From an uncultured Pelagibacteraceae bacterium (lineage in GTDB: Bacteria > Pseudomonadota > Alphaproteobacteria > Pelagibacterales > Pelagibacteraceae): 55,559 nucleotides of DNA. The translations under genes were made by a program, and so were the position numbers. The stretch is from assembly GCA_902593285.1 (NCBI GenBank), contig CACJHW010000005.1:1-55559 (forward strand). Direction: 5' to 3'. Positions 17,189 through 26,231 of the stretch are shown one piece after another; the stretch's first letter is position 1; the number at the start of each line of letters is the position of its first letter. The notes below the pieces were generated by a model. It ran no database searches and was not told where the DNA came from. It saw only the letters and a program-made list of their open reading frames with translations.

Positions 17189-18213
17189 ATTTTATTTTCT
17201 TTCCATAATTTCTCATAATCTATCAAAGGTGATAAACCATAGATTGAATTTATGTTAGTAAAATGAACTGCTAAAGCAGGCATAGGACTGATACATAATT
17301 CCTTTTTATATATATCATGAAATGGTTTTTCAAAAGGATAATGTTCAAACTCACAAGCGCTTACAAATTTTTTAAAATGTTTATTTATTATTTTTTTGCT
17401 AGTTAAAAAAGTACATAAAGACTCCTCTATAGATCTCCAGTGACAGTTATTACCTAGAATTATTTTAGAATCTTCTAATTTATTATAAAGATATGGATAG
17501 TCAGCAGGACACATAATTAATTCTTTACCTATTTGTGAAGAAATCCTTTCATAAGAAAGGATCATTTCCTCTATAGCATCTCTTTTGTGTAAGTAATCAT
17601 CCTCTACAAAATAAACTAAATCATCACAGTTTTTTCCGATATTAAGTGATTGGTTAATATTAGACATATTTGAAATTTGATTATCCGTAACTTTATTTCC
17701 TTGTTGATTAAATTTTTTAATATTTTTTTTATAAAAATTTATATTTAAATTAAGAATTTCACTTTTAAAAAACTCTTTTTTTAAAAGTTTTTTAAATTTT
17801 TCAATAACTTTAGGATTAGAGTTATGATCGATTATAGTAAGTTTGACTTTGATGTTTTTAAATATTTTTTTATTATTGTTGATTGAATTAATAAGTGATT
17901 TTAAAGTTTTTAAAGAATAATCTTTTTTATTTGATTTAAATATCCTTTTCTTCGATTGAGTTAGCATGTTTACTGAGGCACATGTTCTTAAAATTATGTC
18001 CAGTGATCTAATTGGTCTTTTTATTTTAATTCTACCCATTGGTAAAACAAGAGACTGTATTCCTAAATTAGATAAGTTTTTAGAACCTTTTTTATTAGTT
18101 GTTGGAAAACTAAGATCACCTTGATCGACAATTTCATAATCGAAAAATCTACAAAATTTTATAAACAGTTTTTTAAATAAACTAGATTTTCTTGTTTTAT
18201 TTTGAACTTTCAT
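17185..18213 (-). CDS. Glycosyltransferase-like protein
   Basis: 342 residues, basic, no signal peptide. The middle contains LVYFVEDDYLHKRDAIEEMI, where E204-D205-D206 sits at the end of a hydrophobic strand, as the DXD-like metal/sugar-nucleotide site of GT-A glycosyltransferases. The upstream VKLTIIDHNSN and SLNIGKNCDD pieces fit GT-A strands. The acceptor is unknown; surface polysaccharide is a guess. It shares a 4-base overlap with bcp and is 19 bases from the divergent rhodanese gene. Confidence 0.6.
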   Translation of the reverse strand: MKVQNKTRKSSLFKKLFIKFCRFFDYEIVDQGDLSFPTTNKKGSKNLSNLGIQSLVLPMGRIKIKRPIRSLDIILRTCASVNMLTQSKKRIFKSNKKDYSLKTLKSLINSINNNKKIFKNIKVKLTIIDHNSNPKVIEKFKKLLKKEFFKSEILNLNINFYKKNIKKFNQQGNKVTDNQISNMSNINQSLNIGKNCDDLVYFVEDDYLHKRDAIEEMILSYERISSQIGKELIMCPADYPYLYNKLEDSKIILGNNCHWRSIEESLCTFLTSKKIINKHFKKFVSACEFEHYPFEKPFHDIYKKELCISPMPALAVHFTNINSIYGLSPLIDYEKLWKENKI

Positions 18214-18232
18214 AAGTTAGAAATAATTAATT

Positions 18233-18616
18233 ATGACAATTAAATCAATTCAAAGTTTAGTTAATTCTGCAATGCAGGAAATAAAAACTATTACCGCAAA
18301 TGAAGCTTATGAAATGCTTGAAGGTAATAATTGTAATTTAATTGATATAAGAGAGATAAATGAATTAGATAACACTGGTAGAGTTGAAGGTGCAAATCAT
18401 ATCCCAAGAGGTATGCTAGAAGTTTATTTAGATCCAAATAGTCCAATTATACAAAATGGACAGGTTGATAAAAATAAAGAGCTTATTTTATTTTGTGCAG
18501 GAGGCGTGAGATCTGCTTTGGCCGTAAAATCATTGAAAGAAATGGGCTATGAAAAAATTTCTCATATTGATGGTGGATTTGCTGCAATGAGCAACAGTGG
18601 CTTTAAAATAATTTAA
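18233..18616 (+). CDS. Rhodanese-like domain protein
   Basis: 127 residues with one rhodanese domain (about 20-125). The active-site loop is C88-A-G-G-V-R-S, after strand LILF, with the preceding NLIDIRE (CH2A-type) and HIPRGMLE segments conserved. It carries sulfane sulfur or cleaves thiosulfate; the physiological donor is unknown. The stop overlaps the convergent HCCA-isomerase-like gene by 4 bases. Confidence 0.9.
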   Translation: MTIKSIQSLVNSAMQEIKTITANEAYEMLEGNNCNLIDIREINELDNTGRVEGANHIPRGMLEVYLDPNSPIIQNGQVDKNKELILFCAGGVRSALAVKSLKEMGYEKISHIDGGFAAMSNSGFKII

Positions 18617-19191
18617 TTATTATTTACCTCTTCTAAAGCATATTCAAGTCTATCTTGTCCCCAAAAAGTTTTATTATTAACTATAAAGGTTGGAGTTCCA
18701 AAAACTTCTCTTTGAAAAGCATCAGCAGTTAATTTAATCAATTTATCTTTGATAGATTGTTTTTTTATAGATTTAAAAAATTCATCATGATCAATATTTA
18801 ATGTATTTAATAATTTAGAAAAATTTTCGATATTTGATAAGTCCTGATCATCTTTCCAATAAGCATCAAAAAAACAATTTAAGTAATCGTTTTGCTTGTC
18901 CTTACCAACACTAATATATCCTCTCATTATACTTAGAGAATTTATTGGAAAATTAGAATTCCATTTGAATTTAATGTTATTTTTTTCAGATACCAAATTG
19001 CAATCATTAATATTATTCCTTAATTTATATTTATTAAATGCAGGAGAATCAATTCCTGCTAGCTTATGAAGACCCCCTAAATAAATTGGTTTGTAATTAA
19101 ATACAATATTTTTATGTTTAAGAATTTTTTTGTGTGCAATATATGCATAGGGACTAATTATATCAAAATAAAAATCTATATGATTACTCAT
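18613..19191 (-). CDS. DsbA-family oxidoreductase, 2-hydroxychromene-2-carboxylate isomerase-like
   Basis: 192 residues. The beginning HIDFYFDIISPYAYIAHKKIL is characteristic of HCCA isomerases/kappa-class GST relatives, where SP-Y replaces the CxxC and a Ser at that position contacts glutathione. FGTPTFIVNNKTFWGQDRLEYA near the end carries the conserved cis-Pro and WGQDR signature. It probably uses glutathione in an isomerisation; the substrate is unknown, and aromatic degradation genes are absent here. It overlaps the ABA4-like gene start by 8 bases. Confidence 0.82.
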   Translation of the reverse strand: MSNHIDFYFDIISPYAYIAHKKILKHKNIVFNYKPIYLGGLHKLAGIDSPAFNKYKLRNNINDCNLVSEKNNIKFKWNSNFPINSLSIMRGYISVGKDKQNDYLNCFFDAYWKDDQDLSNIENFSKLLNTLNIDHDEFFKSIKKQSIKDKLIKLTADAFQREVFGTPTFIVNNKTFWGQDRLEYALEEVNNN

Positions 19192-19657
19192 ATAAACTAA
19201 TTCTTTTTGCGTAAAAAATTCTAATTATCCAATATAAAAATAGACCTATTGGACCAATTAAATAAGTCACAATTAACGGCACAGCCATTAAAACTTTATT
19301 AATAGAAAACTTCTGAGAGTCTTTAACAATCCAGCCACCAATAAATAAGTTTATTGCTATGAAGTGAGTCCAAAATATCATTATGTACAAATGGTCTTCA
19401 AACAATCTAGATAACTCACTTAGACCTAGGTAAAGAGAGAAATTTCCATCAAAATCATAACCAATTAAATAAGATTTGTATAAAATAAAGATATACACAC
19501 CACTTAATATGAAAAAAGGAAAAATTGATGTAACAAAAATTCTACTTAAATGTGATTGCGGAAACACTATCAAGATAAACCAAAAAGGTAGAACTCCAAG
19601 GTTGATCCACATGTAAAGTGTCTCAATTGTGAAATAAGTATAAATTTGTCCAATCAT
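19184..19657 (-). CDS. ABA4-like membrane protein (DUF4281)
   Basis: 157 residues, four hydrophobic spans. The pattern of two spans, a polar loop rich in small residues (FSLYLGLSELSRLFEDHLYIMIFWTHFIAINLFIGGWIV) and a C-terminal pair with GPIGLFLYWIIR corresponds to the ABA4-like family, whose plant member is needed for neoxanthin formation. The bacterial function is not established; a link with carotenoid or isoprenoid chemistry is possible. Divergent from recX with 26 bases between starts. Confidence 0.75.
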   Translation of the reverse strand: MIGQIYTYFTIETLYMWINLGVLPFWFILIVFPQSHLSRIFVTSIFPFFILSGVYIFILYKSYLIGYDFDGNFSLYLGLSELSRLFEDHLYIMIFWTHFIAINLFIGGWIVKDSQKFSINKVLMAVPLIVTYLIGPIGLFLYWIIRIFYAKRISLYE

Positions 19658-19683
19658 ATAGATATATTATATTAAATCTAACA

Positions 19684-20247
19684 ATGATTCCTATAAGAAA
19701 TAGAAAAAAAACGCTCCAAGTAACTGTTGATGAGATGCGTAATTTTGCCTTTGCATATGTTGAAAAGTATGCTCCTTCAAAACAACAACTCAAAACTTAT
19801 TTATTAAAAAAATACATGAAATTATCAACATCAAATGTAAGAAAAAAAGATGTAAATAAATTGATTGATATTGTTTTGTCTGATCTAGAAAAAAACAAAT
19901 TTATAAATGATCAATTTTATTCTGAAAGTAAAGCCAAAAGTATGATCCAAAGAGGAAACTCAATTAATAAGATTAGAAATTATTTAATTGGAAAAGGAAT
20001 TAACGAGATATTTGTTAAGGATACGGTCGACAAAATAAAGGAAGATAATTCTGATCAAGATTTTTTTTCAGCAATAAAATTATGTAAAAAGAAAAGAATT
20101 GGCCCAGCTAGAGCAGAGGATAATAGAACTTTATTTTATAAAAAAGATATATCTCTACTTGCAAGAAATGGTTTTGATTTTGAAACATCAAAAAAGGTAA
20201 TGGATATAGACAAAGATGAATATCTAAAAATAATAAATTTACTTTAA
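19684..20247 (+). CDS. recX: Regulatory protein RecX
   Basis: 187 residues of three-helix repeats typical of RecX: LKTYLLKKYMK, DLEKNKFINDQFYSESKAKSMIQRG and GKGINEIFVKDTVDKI correspond to the conserved D-x-x-F/Y-A-x-x-x-x-x-x-R-x-x-K-G signature region. RecX limits RecA filament growth. recA is not in this window, so the usual pairing is broken. Its end overlaps the small antisense-strand gene 20239-20382 by 9 bases. Confidence 0.82.
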   Translation: MIPIRNRKKTLQVTVDEMRNFAFAYVEKYAPSKQQLKTYLLKKYMKLSTSNVRKKDVNKLIDIVLSDLEKNKFINDQFYSESKAKSMIQRGNSINKIRNYLIGKGINEIFVKDTVDKIKEDNSDQDFFSAIKLCKKKRIGPARAEDNRTLFYKKDISLLARNGFDFETSKKVMDIDKDEYLKIINLL

Positions 20248-20382
20248 TTTTTTATCATTTTCTTCTTTTACGAGCTGATTTATTTTATTTCTTATATAAT
20301 TTTTTACAAAAACAAACACTAACAATCCAAAAATTGAAACAGATACAATAATTATTAGTATTATTCTTAATTGTTCATCCAT
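20239..20382 (-). CDS. Small membrane protein, 47 residues, coupled to cysQ
   Basis: Begins MDEQLRIILI and has one hydrophobic span (about 6-28) followed by a basic, charged tail (NYIRNKINQLVKEENDKK). The start ATG shares its A with the cysQ stop (TAATG at the junction), which strongly suggests translational coupling. The fold is single-span with the tail predicted in the cytoplasm. I recognise no family. It converges with recX and overlaps its end. Confidence 0.6.
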   Translation of the reverse strand: MDEQLRIILIIIVSVSIFGLLVFVFVKNYIRNKINQLVKEENDKKLK

Positions 20383-21152
20383 TATAAAATATTTTTATTT
20401 TTCAAAATTATACTTGGATTTTTTAAATCTTTTTTCCCATACAAAATTTCATTTCCTTCAAAATCAGTTACAGTTCCACCTGCATGTTCTAAAATTGCGT
20501 GACCAGCTGCTATATCCCACTCATATGCCCTAGGTTCTGCAACATAACCATCATATTCACCAGCTGCAACGACGCAGAATTTCAAAGAACTTTTCATTCT
20601 AATATTTTCTTTTACTCCTAAATCATTATAAATTTTTTGAATTTCAGGCTTTATTTTAGTTGAGTATGAAATAAATTTTAAATTTTCTGTTTTCTTAGCA
20701 GGTAAATTGCTTAAGTTAATATTTTTACTGTTTCTAAGCTCAAAAGCATTACCTTTTTCATATGAATAAAACATTCTTTTTTTTGCAGGAGCATTTATTA
20801 AACCAGCAACAGGTTTGTTGTTAATTATTAAACCAGCATTAATGGTAAATTCTTCTAAATTATTAATATAATCATAAGTTCCATCAATAGGATCAATAAG
20901 CCAGAAATCTTTTAAATTTAGGTTATCTTTATTTTCAGAGGTCTCCTCTGAAATGATAGGTAAATTAGGAGTAATCTCTGAAATTTTTTTTGATATAAAT
21001 TTATTAACTTCCAAATCACCATTACTTACTGGCGTATTGTCTGATTTTATTTTTTTTATCAAACCTTTTTCTCTTAGTTGGATAGCCAAATCTCCAGCCT
21101 CTAAAAAATTATCAATTAAATTTTCAACAATCTCTTTCAAGTTTAACTTCAT
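20382..21152 (-). CDS. cysQ: 3'(2'),5'-bisphosphate nucleotidase CysQ (inositol monophosphatase family)
   Basis: 256 residues. Metal-site motifs of the family are visible: ISEET in the N-terminal third (E), DPIDGTYDYIN near residue 87 (D-x-I/L-D-G-T) and EWDIAAGHAILEHAGG near 210 (W-D-x-A-A-G). CysQ converts 3'-phosphoadenosine 5'-phosphate to AMP. It lies between a DUF3553 gene (ATGA overlap upstream) and a small membrane protein gene (TAATG overlap downstream), forming a compact three-gene unit. Confidence 0.88.
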   Translation of the reverse strand: MKLNLKEIVENLIDNFLEAGDLAIQLREKGLIKKIKSDNTPVSNGDLEVNKFISKKISEITPNLPIISEETSENKDNLNLKDFWLIDPIDGTYDYINNLEEFTINAGLIINNKPVAGLINAPAKKRMFYSYEKGNAFELRNSKNINLSNLPAKKTENLKFISYSTKIKPEIQKIYNDLGVKENIRMKSSLKFCVVAAGEYDGYVAEPRAYEWDIAAGHAILEHAGGTVTDFEGNEILYGKKDLKNPSIILKNKNIL

Positions 21153-21319
21153 TTTCCTAGTTTTTTTAATTCAATGTTTTTTGCGTTAATTACTTTTTTT
21201 CCAGCATTTTCAAAATTAACTGTCACTTTATCGTTAATTATAGATTGCACTTGCCCAATTCCCCATTCTTTTTTTTGAGGGTTAGTGACTTTGTCACCTG
21301 GTTCATAATCTAAAATCAT
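21149..21319 (-). CDS. DUF3553 family protein, 56 residues
   Basis: A short protein beginning [14 protein letters not shown] with the family core [22 protein letters not shown] and VINAKNIEL. This small beta-barrel-like domain resembles the CarD/UvrD tail type and is common in alphaproteobacteria as a stand-alone DUF3553 protein; its function is unknown. TGA and the cysQ ATG overlap in ATGA, so it is the first gene of the cysQ unit. The start ATG is 42 bases from the divergent mnmA. Confidence 0.8.
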   Translation of the reverse strand: MILDYEPGDKVTNPQKKEWGIGQVQSIINDKVTVNFENAGKKVINAKNIELKKLGK

Positions 21320-21360
21320 TTAATTTAACTTATATTGTAAATAAGTATAAATACCACCTT

Positions 21361-22479
21361 ATGAATAAAGATTTAAATTCTATTGGATTAGATAAAAAAC
21401 CCTCAGATACTACTGTAGTTGTAGCAATGTCGGGTGGAGTAGATTCTTCTACTGTAGCAGGCATCATGAAAAAAGAAGGTTATAATGTAATTGGTATAAC
21501 ACTAAAACTTTATGATGATGGTAAAGAGGTGGCTGCATCAAAACAATGTTGTTCAGGTCAAGATATAATGGATGCTAAACGTGTTGCACATAAGTTAGGT
21601 ATAGAGCATAAAATTTTATATTACCAAGACAAGTTTAAGCAAGGTGTTATAGATAATTTTGTTGAAAGTTATTTAAAGGGTGAAACTCCAATTCCTTGTG
21701 TTCAATGTAATCAAACTGTTAAATTTAAAGATTTATTTGAAGTTTCAAAAGAACTCAAAGCTGATGCATTAGTTACCGGTCATTATGTAAAAAGTATTAC
21801 AGAAAATAAAACCACAAATATGTATAGAGCTATAGATGAAAATAGGGACCAAAGTTATTTTTTATTTAATACTACGAGAGAACAATTAGATTATTTGAGA
21901 TTTCCATTAGGTGGAATGTTGAAAGATAAAACTAGAGAAATTGCGAAAAATTTAGATTTAAACGTTGCTGATAAACCTGATAGTCAGGACATATGTTTTG
22001 TTCCAAATGGTGATTACGCTTCCGTAATACAAAAGTTTAGACCAGACTCCTTTCAGAAAGGAAATATAAAAAATTTAGATGGTGATGTACTTGGTGTTCA
22101 TGATGGAATTATTAATTTTACAATTGGACAAAGAAAAGGAATTAAAGTTTCAGATAAAGAAGCCCTTTATGTGTTAAAGATAAATTCGGATAAAAATGAA
22201 ATAATAGTTGGACCTAAAGAAAAACTTGGAAAAAAAACAATTTCTTTAAAGGAAATAAATTTATTAACTAACAAAGAGGATTTAGATCAAAATTTATTTG
22301 TTAAAGTTAGATCTACTGGAAGTCTTCTAGAAGCAAAAGTTGATCTTATAGACAACAGTAATGCTATAGTTAATTTAGCAATTCCTGAAGATGGCATTTC
22401 ACCTGGACAGGCATGTGTTTTTTATCGTAAAGACCAGTTTGGCCACAAAGTGCTTGGTGGTGGTTGGATTAAAGAATAG
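21361..22479 (+). CDS. mnmA: tRNA-specific 2-thiouridylase MnmA
   Basis: 372 residues. The PP-loop SGGVDSS (24-30), the catalytic Cys in [11 protein letters not shown] (about residue 117) and the second Cys in [10 protein letters not shown] (about 214) are present, with C-terminal IGQRKGI and PGQACVFY. It makes the 2-thio group at wobble uridine-34 of Lys/Glu/Gln tRNAs using sulfur relayed from a cysteine desulfurase. Single gene, full length. Divergent to the cysQ unit. Confidence 0.95.
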   Translation: MNKDLNSIGLDKKPSDTTVVVAMSGGVDSSTVAGIMKKEGYNVIGITLKLYDDGKEVAASKQCCSGQDIMDAKRVAHKLGIEHKILYYQDKFKQGVIDNFVESYLKGETPIPCVQCNQTVKFKDLFEVSKELKADALVTGHYVKSITENKTTNMYRAIDENRDQSYFLFNTTREQLDYLRFPLGGMLKDKTREIAKNLDLNVADKPDSQDICFVPNGDYASVIQKFRPDSFQKGNIKNLDGDVLGVHDGIINFTIGQRKGIKVSDKEALYVLKINSDKNEIIVGPKEKLGKKTISLKEINLLTNKEDLDQNLFVKVRSTGSLLEAKVDLIDNSNAIVNLAIPEDGISPGQACVFYRKDQFGHKVLGGGWIKE

Positions 22480-22487
22480 CAGAAAAA

Positions 22488-22571
22488 TTATTTCTTCTTA
22501 TTTTTTCTTTTTGCTCTTCTTTTTTTAGACCCTTGTTTTCTTCGGCCTCTATGTTTCTTTGGGTAACTCAT
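22488..22571 (-). CDS. Putative 27-residue, highly basic protein
   Basis: The frame begins MSYPKKHRGRRKQG and ends in KKRRAKRKNKKK; 16 of 27 residues are Lys or Arg. Expression signals are unusually good for this genome: AGGA about 4 bases before ATG, and a -35 TTGATA (22636-22631) with 17-base spacing to TATATC (22613-22608) on the same strand. Size and charge recall ribosome-associated micro-proteins, but I cannot match a family and an A-rich artefact remains possible. Confidence 0.45.
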   Translation of the reverse strand: MSYPKKHRGRRKQGSKKRRAKRKNKKK

Positions 22572-22607
22572 TAAGTCCTATTTTAATTTTATTGACGTTT
22601 TTCATGG

Positions 22608-22636
22608 GATATAGCATTGTCTTAATAACATATCAA
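22608..22636 (-). promoter_or_regulatory. Candidate promoter for the 27-residue basic ORF
   Basis: Reverse-strand TTGATA (complement of 22631-22636), 17 bases, then TATATC (complement of 22608-22613). Transcription would begin about 22601, giving a leader of roughly 29 bases. The -35 matches 5 of 6 and the -10 4 of 6 of the sigma-70 consensus. Confidence 0.45.
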
Positions 22637-22643
22637 ATTTATT

Positions 22644-23822
22644 ATGGGTAATTCCTTCAAGACTTTCCTGAAACATACAGCTAAAGATTTTCATAATCAG
22701 TCAGTAAATCCTCCTGTGGTTAGAGCTTCAACTATTATTTTTAAATCTATGCAGGATATTAAAAAAACACAGAATAAATATTTGAAAGATCCTGTAAGTG
22801 GAAATTTTGATTATGGTCGGCAGGGAACATCCACAACATATGCTTTACAACAAATTTTAAGAAAAATTGAAGAATGTTATAAGGTTTATCTAACCCCTAC
22901 TGGTTTTGGTGCAATATTTCTTGGTGTGTTAAGCGTTATGAAACCAGATGATGAAATACTTGTTACAGATTCAGTTTACTCGCCATCAAGATTTTTAACA
23001 GAAACATACCTTAAAAAATTTAATATCAGAGCAATATTTTATAATCCAAATGACTTAAATGATCTAAAAAGTAAGATTACAAAAAAAACAAAGCTTATTT
23101 TTGTTGAAAATCCTGGAAGCAACACTTTTGAATTTCAAGATTTATCTAAAATAGTTGCATTGGCAAAAAAAAATAAAATTTATACAGCCATAGATAACAC
23201 TTGGGGAACACCTTATTTTCTGAAACCAATAAAGCTAGGTTTTGATATGTCGATTGTCTCTGCAACAAAATATTATTCTGGTCACTCAGATGTAATGGGC
23301 GGCAGTTTAGCTATAAGTAAACGAGTTTTTAAATTAGTAGAAGCAACAAATAAAGTTTCAGGATTAAGATTAGGTCCTGATGATGCTTATTTAATTCTAA
23401 GAGGTATTCGAACTTTAGATGTAAGATTGGAAAAACATCAGGAAAATGCACTTAAGGTCTCCAAGTTTTTATCAAAACAGAAAAAAATAATTAAAGTTTT
23501 TTATCCATATAAAAAAGGTAGTCAAAATTATAAATTATGGAAAAAATATTATTCTGGAGCATCTGGTTTATTAGGATTTAAAATAAAATCAAAAAATAAA
23601 AACTCAGTGTTAAAATTTGTTAATTCTTTAAAACTTTTTGGGTATGGATTTAGTTGGGGAGGTTTCGAAAGCTTAGCACTATATCAAACACACCAAGCAC
23701 TAGGTAAGAGACAATTTACACATGTAAATAAAGACGAACATATAATAAGGATGCATATTGGTCTTGAAGATCCTAAAGATATAATAAATGATATAAAACA
23801 AGCATTAAAATTTATTAAATGA
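22644..23822 (+). CDS. metC: Cystathionine beta-lyase (trans-sulfuration family)
   Basis: 392 residues, Cys/Met metabolism PLP enzyme. The PLP-lysine is in SIVSATKYYSGHSDVMGG, a motif of MetC-type beta-lyases, with YGRQGTSTTYALQ near the N-terminus and NTWGTPYFLKPIKLG before it. It cleaves cystathionine to homocysteine, pyruvate and ammonia. It overlaps the MFS gene downstream by 4 bases (ATGA), an unusual partner that could export or import a related metabolite. Confidence 0.88.
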   Translation: MGNSFKTFLKHTAKDFHNQSVNPPVVRASTIIFKSMQDIKKTQNKYLKDPVSGNFDYGRQGTSTTYALQQILRKIEECYKVYLTPTGFGAIFLGVLSVMKPDDEILVTDSVYSPSRFLTETYLKKFNIRAIFYNPNDLNDLKSKITKKTKLIFVENPGSNTFEFQDLSKIVALAKKNKIYTAIDNTWGTPYFLKPIKLGFDMSIVSATKYYSGHSDVMGGSLAISKRVFKLVEATNKVSGLRLGPDDAYLILRGIRTLDVRLEKHQENALKVSKFLSKQKKIIKVFYPYKKGSQNYKLWKKYYSGASGLLGFKIKSKNKNSVLKFVNSLKLFGYGFSWGGFESLALYQTHQALGKRQFTHVNKDEHIIRMHIGLEDPKDIINDIKQALKFIK

Positions 23823-25039
23823 GTTCAGAAAGTTTTACTATTAGCAAAAAAGCACTAATCACTTTAATTGCTGCTTCTATAGTTGTAATTATTTCTTTAG
23901 GAATAAGACAGACCTTTGGATTGTTTTATTTTGATTTTAATACTGACTTAGATATTTCCATTTCTCATTTTGGTTTTGTTATGGGATTGCAGTTATTACT
24001 TTGGGGAGTATTTAGTCCGTTGTTCGGTGTAATTACTGATAAATACGGAGGAGCGATTGCAATATTTATTGGTTTTGTTTTTTATTTAGTTGGGATTTTG
24101 CTTTTTTATTCTGGCTATAATACTGGAGGTTATTTTACTTTAACTATAGGAGTGATGATTGGAATTGGCTTGGGTTCCACTGCAATAGGTATACCAGTAT
24201 CAGTAGTAGCTAAACATTTTCCAGCATCTAATAGAACTATTGCAACAGGAATTGTTACGTGTGCAGGTTCATTTGGATATTTTGTATCACCTTTACTTGT
24301 AAGATATTCCTTAGTTGAAACAGGCTGGGAGAATACTCTTTTATATTTTTCTCTTCTTTTAGGATTAGGATTGGTGGTAGCTTTGTTTGTTAGTACTCCA
24401 AAAATACCTGTAGGAGTTAATCAAGATAATAATCAAACAGCAGGAGAGGCTCTAAGAGAGGCATTTGCTAACAAAAGTTTTATTTATCTCACTTTAGGTT
24501 TTTTTGTTTGTGGTTGGCATATTGCTTTAGTGGCGACACACATTCCCACTTATATGGCTGATAAAGGTTTGCCTGACTGGACGCCTGCAATGGTTTTAGC
24601 TTTGATTGGTGTATTTAATATGGCCGGCACGATTACCAGTGGTTATTTAGCAACAAGGTATAGTAAGAAAAAAATTTTAAGTGCCATTTATCTATTAAGA
24701 GGAGTTTCTATAATTTATTTTATTTTCTTACCGCCAAGTATATTTAACTCGGTAGTTTTTGGAGTTACTTTTGGTTTTTTATGGCTATCCACAGTTCCTC
24801 CAACAAATGGAATTGTTGCACACATATTTGGTACAAAATATGTTGGACTTTTATATGGAATAGTTTTTGTAAGCCATCAAATTGGTTCTTTCCTAGGAGC
24901 ATATCTAGGTGGTGTATTTTATGAATTAAACGGAAATTTTGACTATGCATGGTACGGATCTATCGCATTATCATTATTTGCAGGTCTGATACATTTACCT
25001 ATAATAGAGAAAGCAATTGAAAGAACTCAACCAGCATAA
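23819..25039 (+). CDS. MFS transporter
   Basis: 406 residues, about twelve spans. The N-half loop GVITDKYGG (between spans 2 and 3) is the MFS signature, and GIVTCAGSFGYFVSP resembles oxalate/formate-antiporter-type carriers. Substrate unknown. The start overlaps the metC stop; the pab-type gene begins at a TTG inside its 3' end (23-base overlap), so metC, this gene and the pab genes may be one transcript. Confidence 0.85.
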   Translation: MSSESFTISKKALITLIAASIVVIISLGIRQTFGLFYFDFNTDLDISISHFGFVMGLQLLLWGVFSPLFGVITDKYGGAIAIFIGFVFYLVGILLFYSGYNTGGYFTLTIGVMIGIGLGSTAIGIPVSVVAKHFPASNRTIATGIVTCAGSFGYFVSPLLVRYSLVETGWENTLLYFSLLLGLGLVVALFVSTPKIPVGVNQDNNQTAGEALREAFANKSFIYLTLGFFVCGWHIALVATHIPTYMADKGLPDWTPAMVLALIGVFNMAGTITSGYLATRYSKKKILSAIYLLRGVSIIYFIFLPPSIFNSVVFGVTFGFLWLSTVPPTNGIVAHIFGTKYVGLLYGIVFVSHQIGSFLGAYLGGVFYELNGNFDYAWYGSIALSLFAGLIHLPIIEKAIERTQPA

Positions 25040-26231
25040 GTTTAAATTTAATCCCTATCTAGAAGATCTGTATCAATCAGATAAACCTTTAATTATTTAT
25101 AAAGTAGATGATGGGTATAATATTTACACTGATTTTTCCAAAAAAATTGTTTTAACAAAAAAAAATACACATAATTTTCTTAAATCGTTAGAGAAAAAAA
25201 AATACAAAAAAGAAACAGATTTATATCTTGGTTTTTTTGGTTACGAAATTTTATGTAATTTAATTGGTATTAATTTAAAAAATAAAAAAAGGATAAATTT
25301 TTACAAAGGGGTTTTTTATAAACCTGAGACAATAATTAAAATTAGAAAAGATATTAAAGTTATATCTAGTATAAAAAAACATACATTCAATTATCAATTT
25401 AGCAAAACTCAAATATTAAGTCCTTTTAAGATCAATATTTCTTATGAAAAATATAAAAAAATATTTGAATTATTTTCAAAAAAAATAAGACAAGGTGAAA
25501 CTTATCAAATTAAAATTTGTACAAAATATAAAAATAAATCTTTAATTAATCCTATTAATTTTTTTTGGAAATTAATGCGTGTTAATGCTTCCCCAGAGTC
25601 ATTTATGATAAAAGACAAGGATTATTCTATAGTAAGTTGCTCTCCAGAAACATTGATAGATAAGAAAAAAAACAAAATAATTACAAAACCAATTGCTGGT
25701 ACTTTTAAGAAAAAATACTCTTCTAACAAAAATGCAGCTCTTAAATATTTTAAAAATAATGAGAAAGAAACCAAAGAACACAACATGATAGTTGATATGG
25801 AAAGAAGTGATTTATCTAAAATTTGTAAACCAGGAAGTGTTAAAATACTAAAAAAAAAATATGTTGAGGAATACAAGCATCTTTTTCATTTTGTGACTTC
25901 AATAGGTGGAATATTAAATAAAAATACAAAATTGATTGATATCATTAAAGCAATGATGCCGGGAGGATCCGTAATTGGTTGCCCTAAAATTAGAACATTA
26001 GAACTTTTAAATAATCAAGAAAAAGAAAGTAGAAATATTTTTACAGGTAGTTTTGGATTTATTAAATTTAATCAAGATATGAAGTTTAATATTATTATTA
26101 GATCTATATTAAATTATAAAAATCAATCAGAGATCTCTGCTGCATCTGGTGTAGTATTAGATAGCTCACCAAAGAAAGAGTTCAATGAAAATTATATTAA
26201 AGCAAAATCTTTACTGGAATTATTTAAATGA
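25017..26231 (+). CDS. pabB: Chorismate-binding enzyme: aminodeoxychorismate synthase component I-like
   Basis: 404 residues from a TTG start inside the MFS gene. Chorismate-domain motifs: GETYQIKICTKY (160-171), PIAGT (225-229), EHNMIVDMERSDL (about 254-266) and PGGSVIGCPK (315-324). The last resembles PabB (PGGS-T-GAPK), whereas PIAGT has Ala where aminodeoxychorismate synthases have the catalytic Lys of PIKGT. With the following glutaminase and class IV aminotransferase genes, p-aminobenzoate formation for folate is most likely; anthranilate synthase (TrpE) is the alternative. Confidence 0.78.
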   Translation: MKELNQHKFKFNPYLEDLYQSDKPLIIYKVDDGYNIYTDFSKKIVLTKKNTHNFLKSLEKKKYKKETDLYLGFFGYEILCNLIGINLKNKKRINFYKGVFYKPETIIKIRKDIKVISSIKKHTFNYQFSKTQILSPFKINISYEKYKKIFELFSKKIRQGETYQIKICTKYKNKSLINPINFFWKLMRVNASPESFMIKDKDYSIVSCSPETLIDKKKNKIITKPIAGTFKKKYSSNKNAALKYFKNNEKETKEHNMIVDMERSDLSKICKPGSVKILKKKYVEEYKHLFHFVTSIGGILNKNTKLIDIIKAMMPGGSVIGCPKIRTLELLNNQEKESRNIFTGSFGFIKFNQDMKFNIIIRSILNYKNQSEISAASGVVLDSSPKKEFNENYIKAKSLLELFK

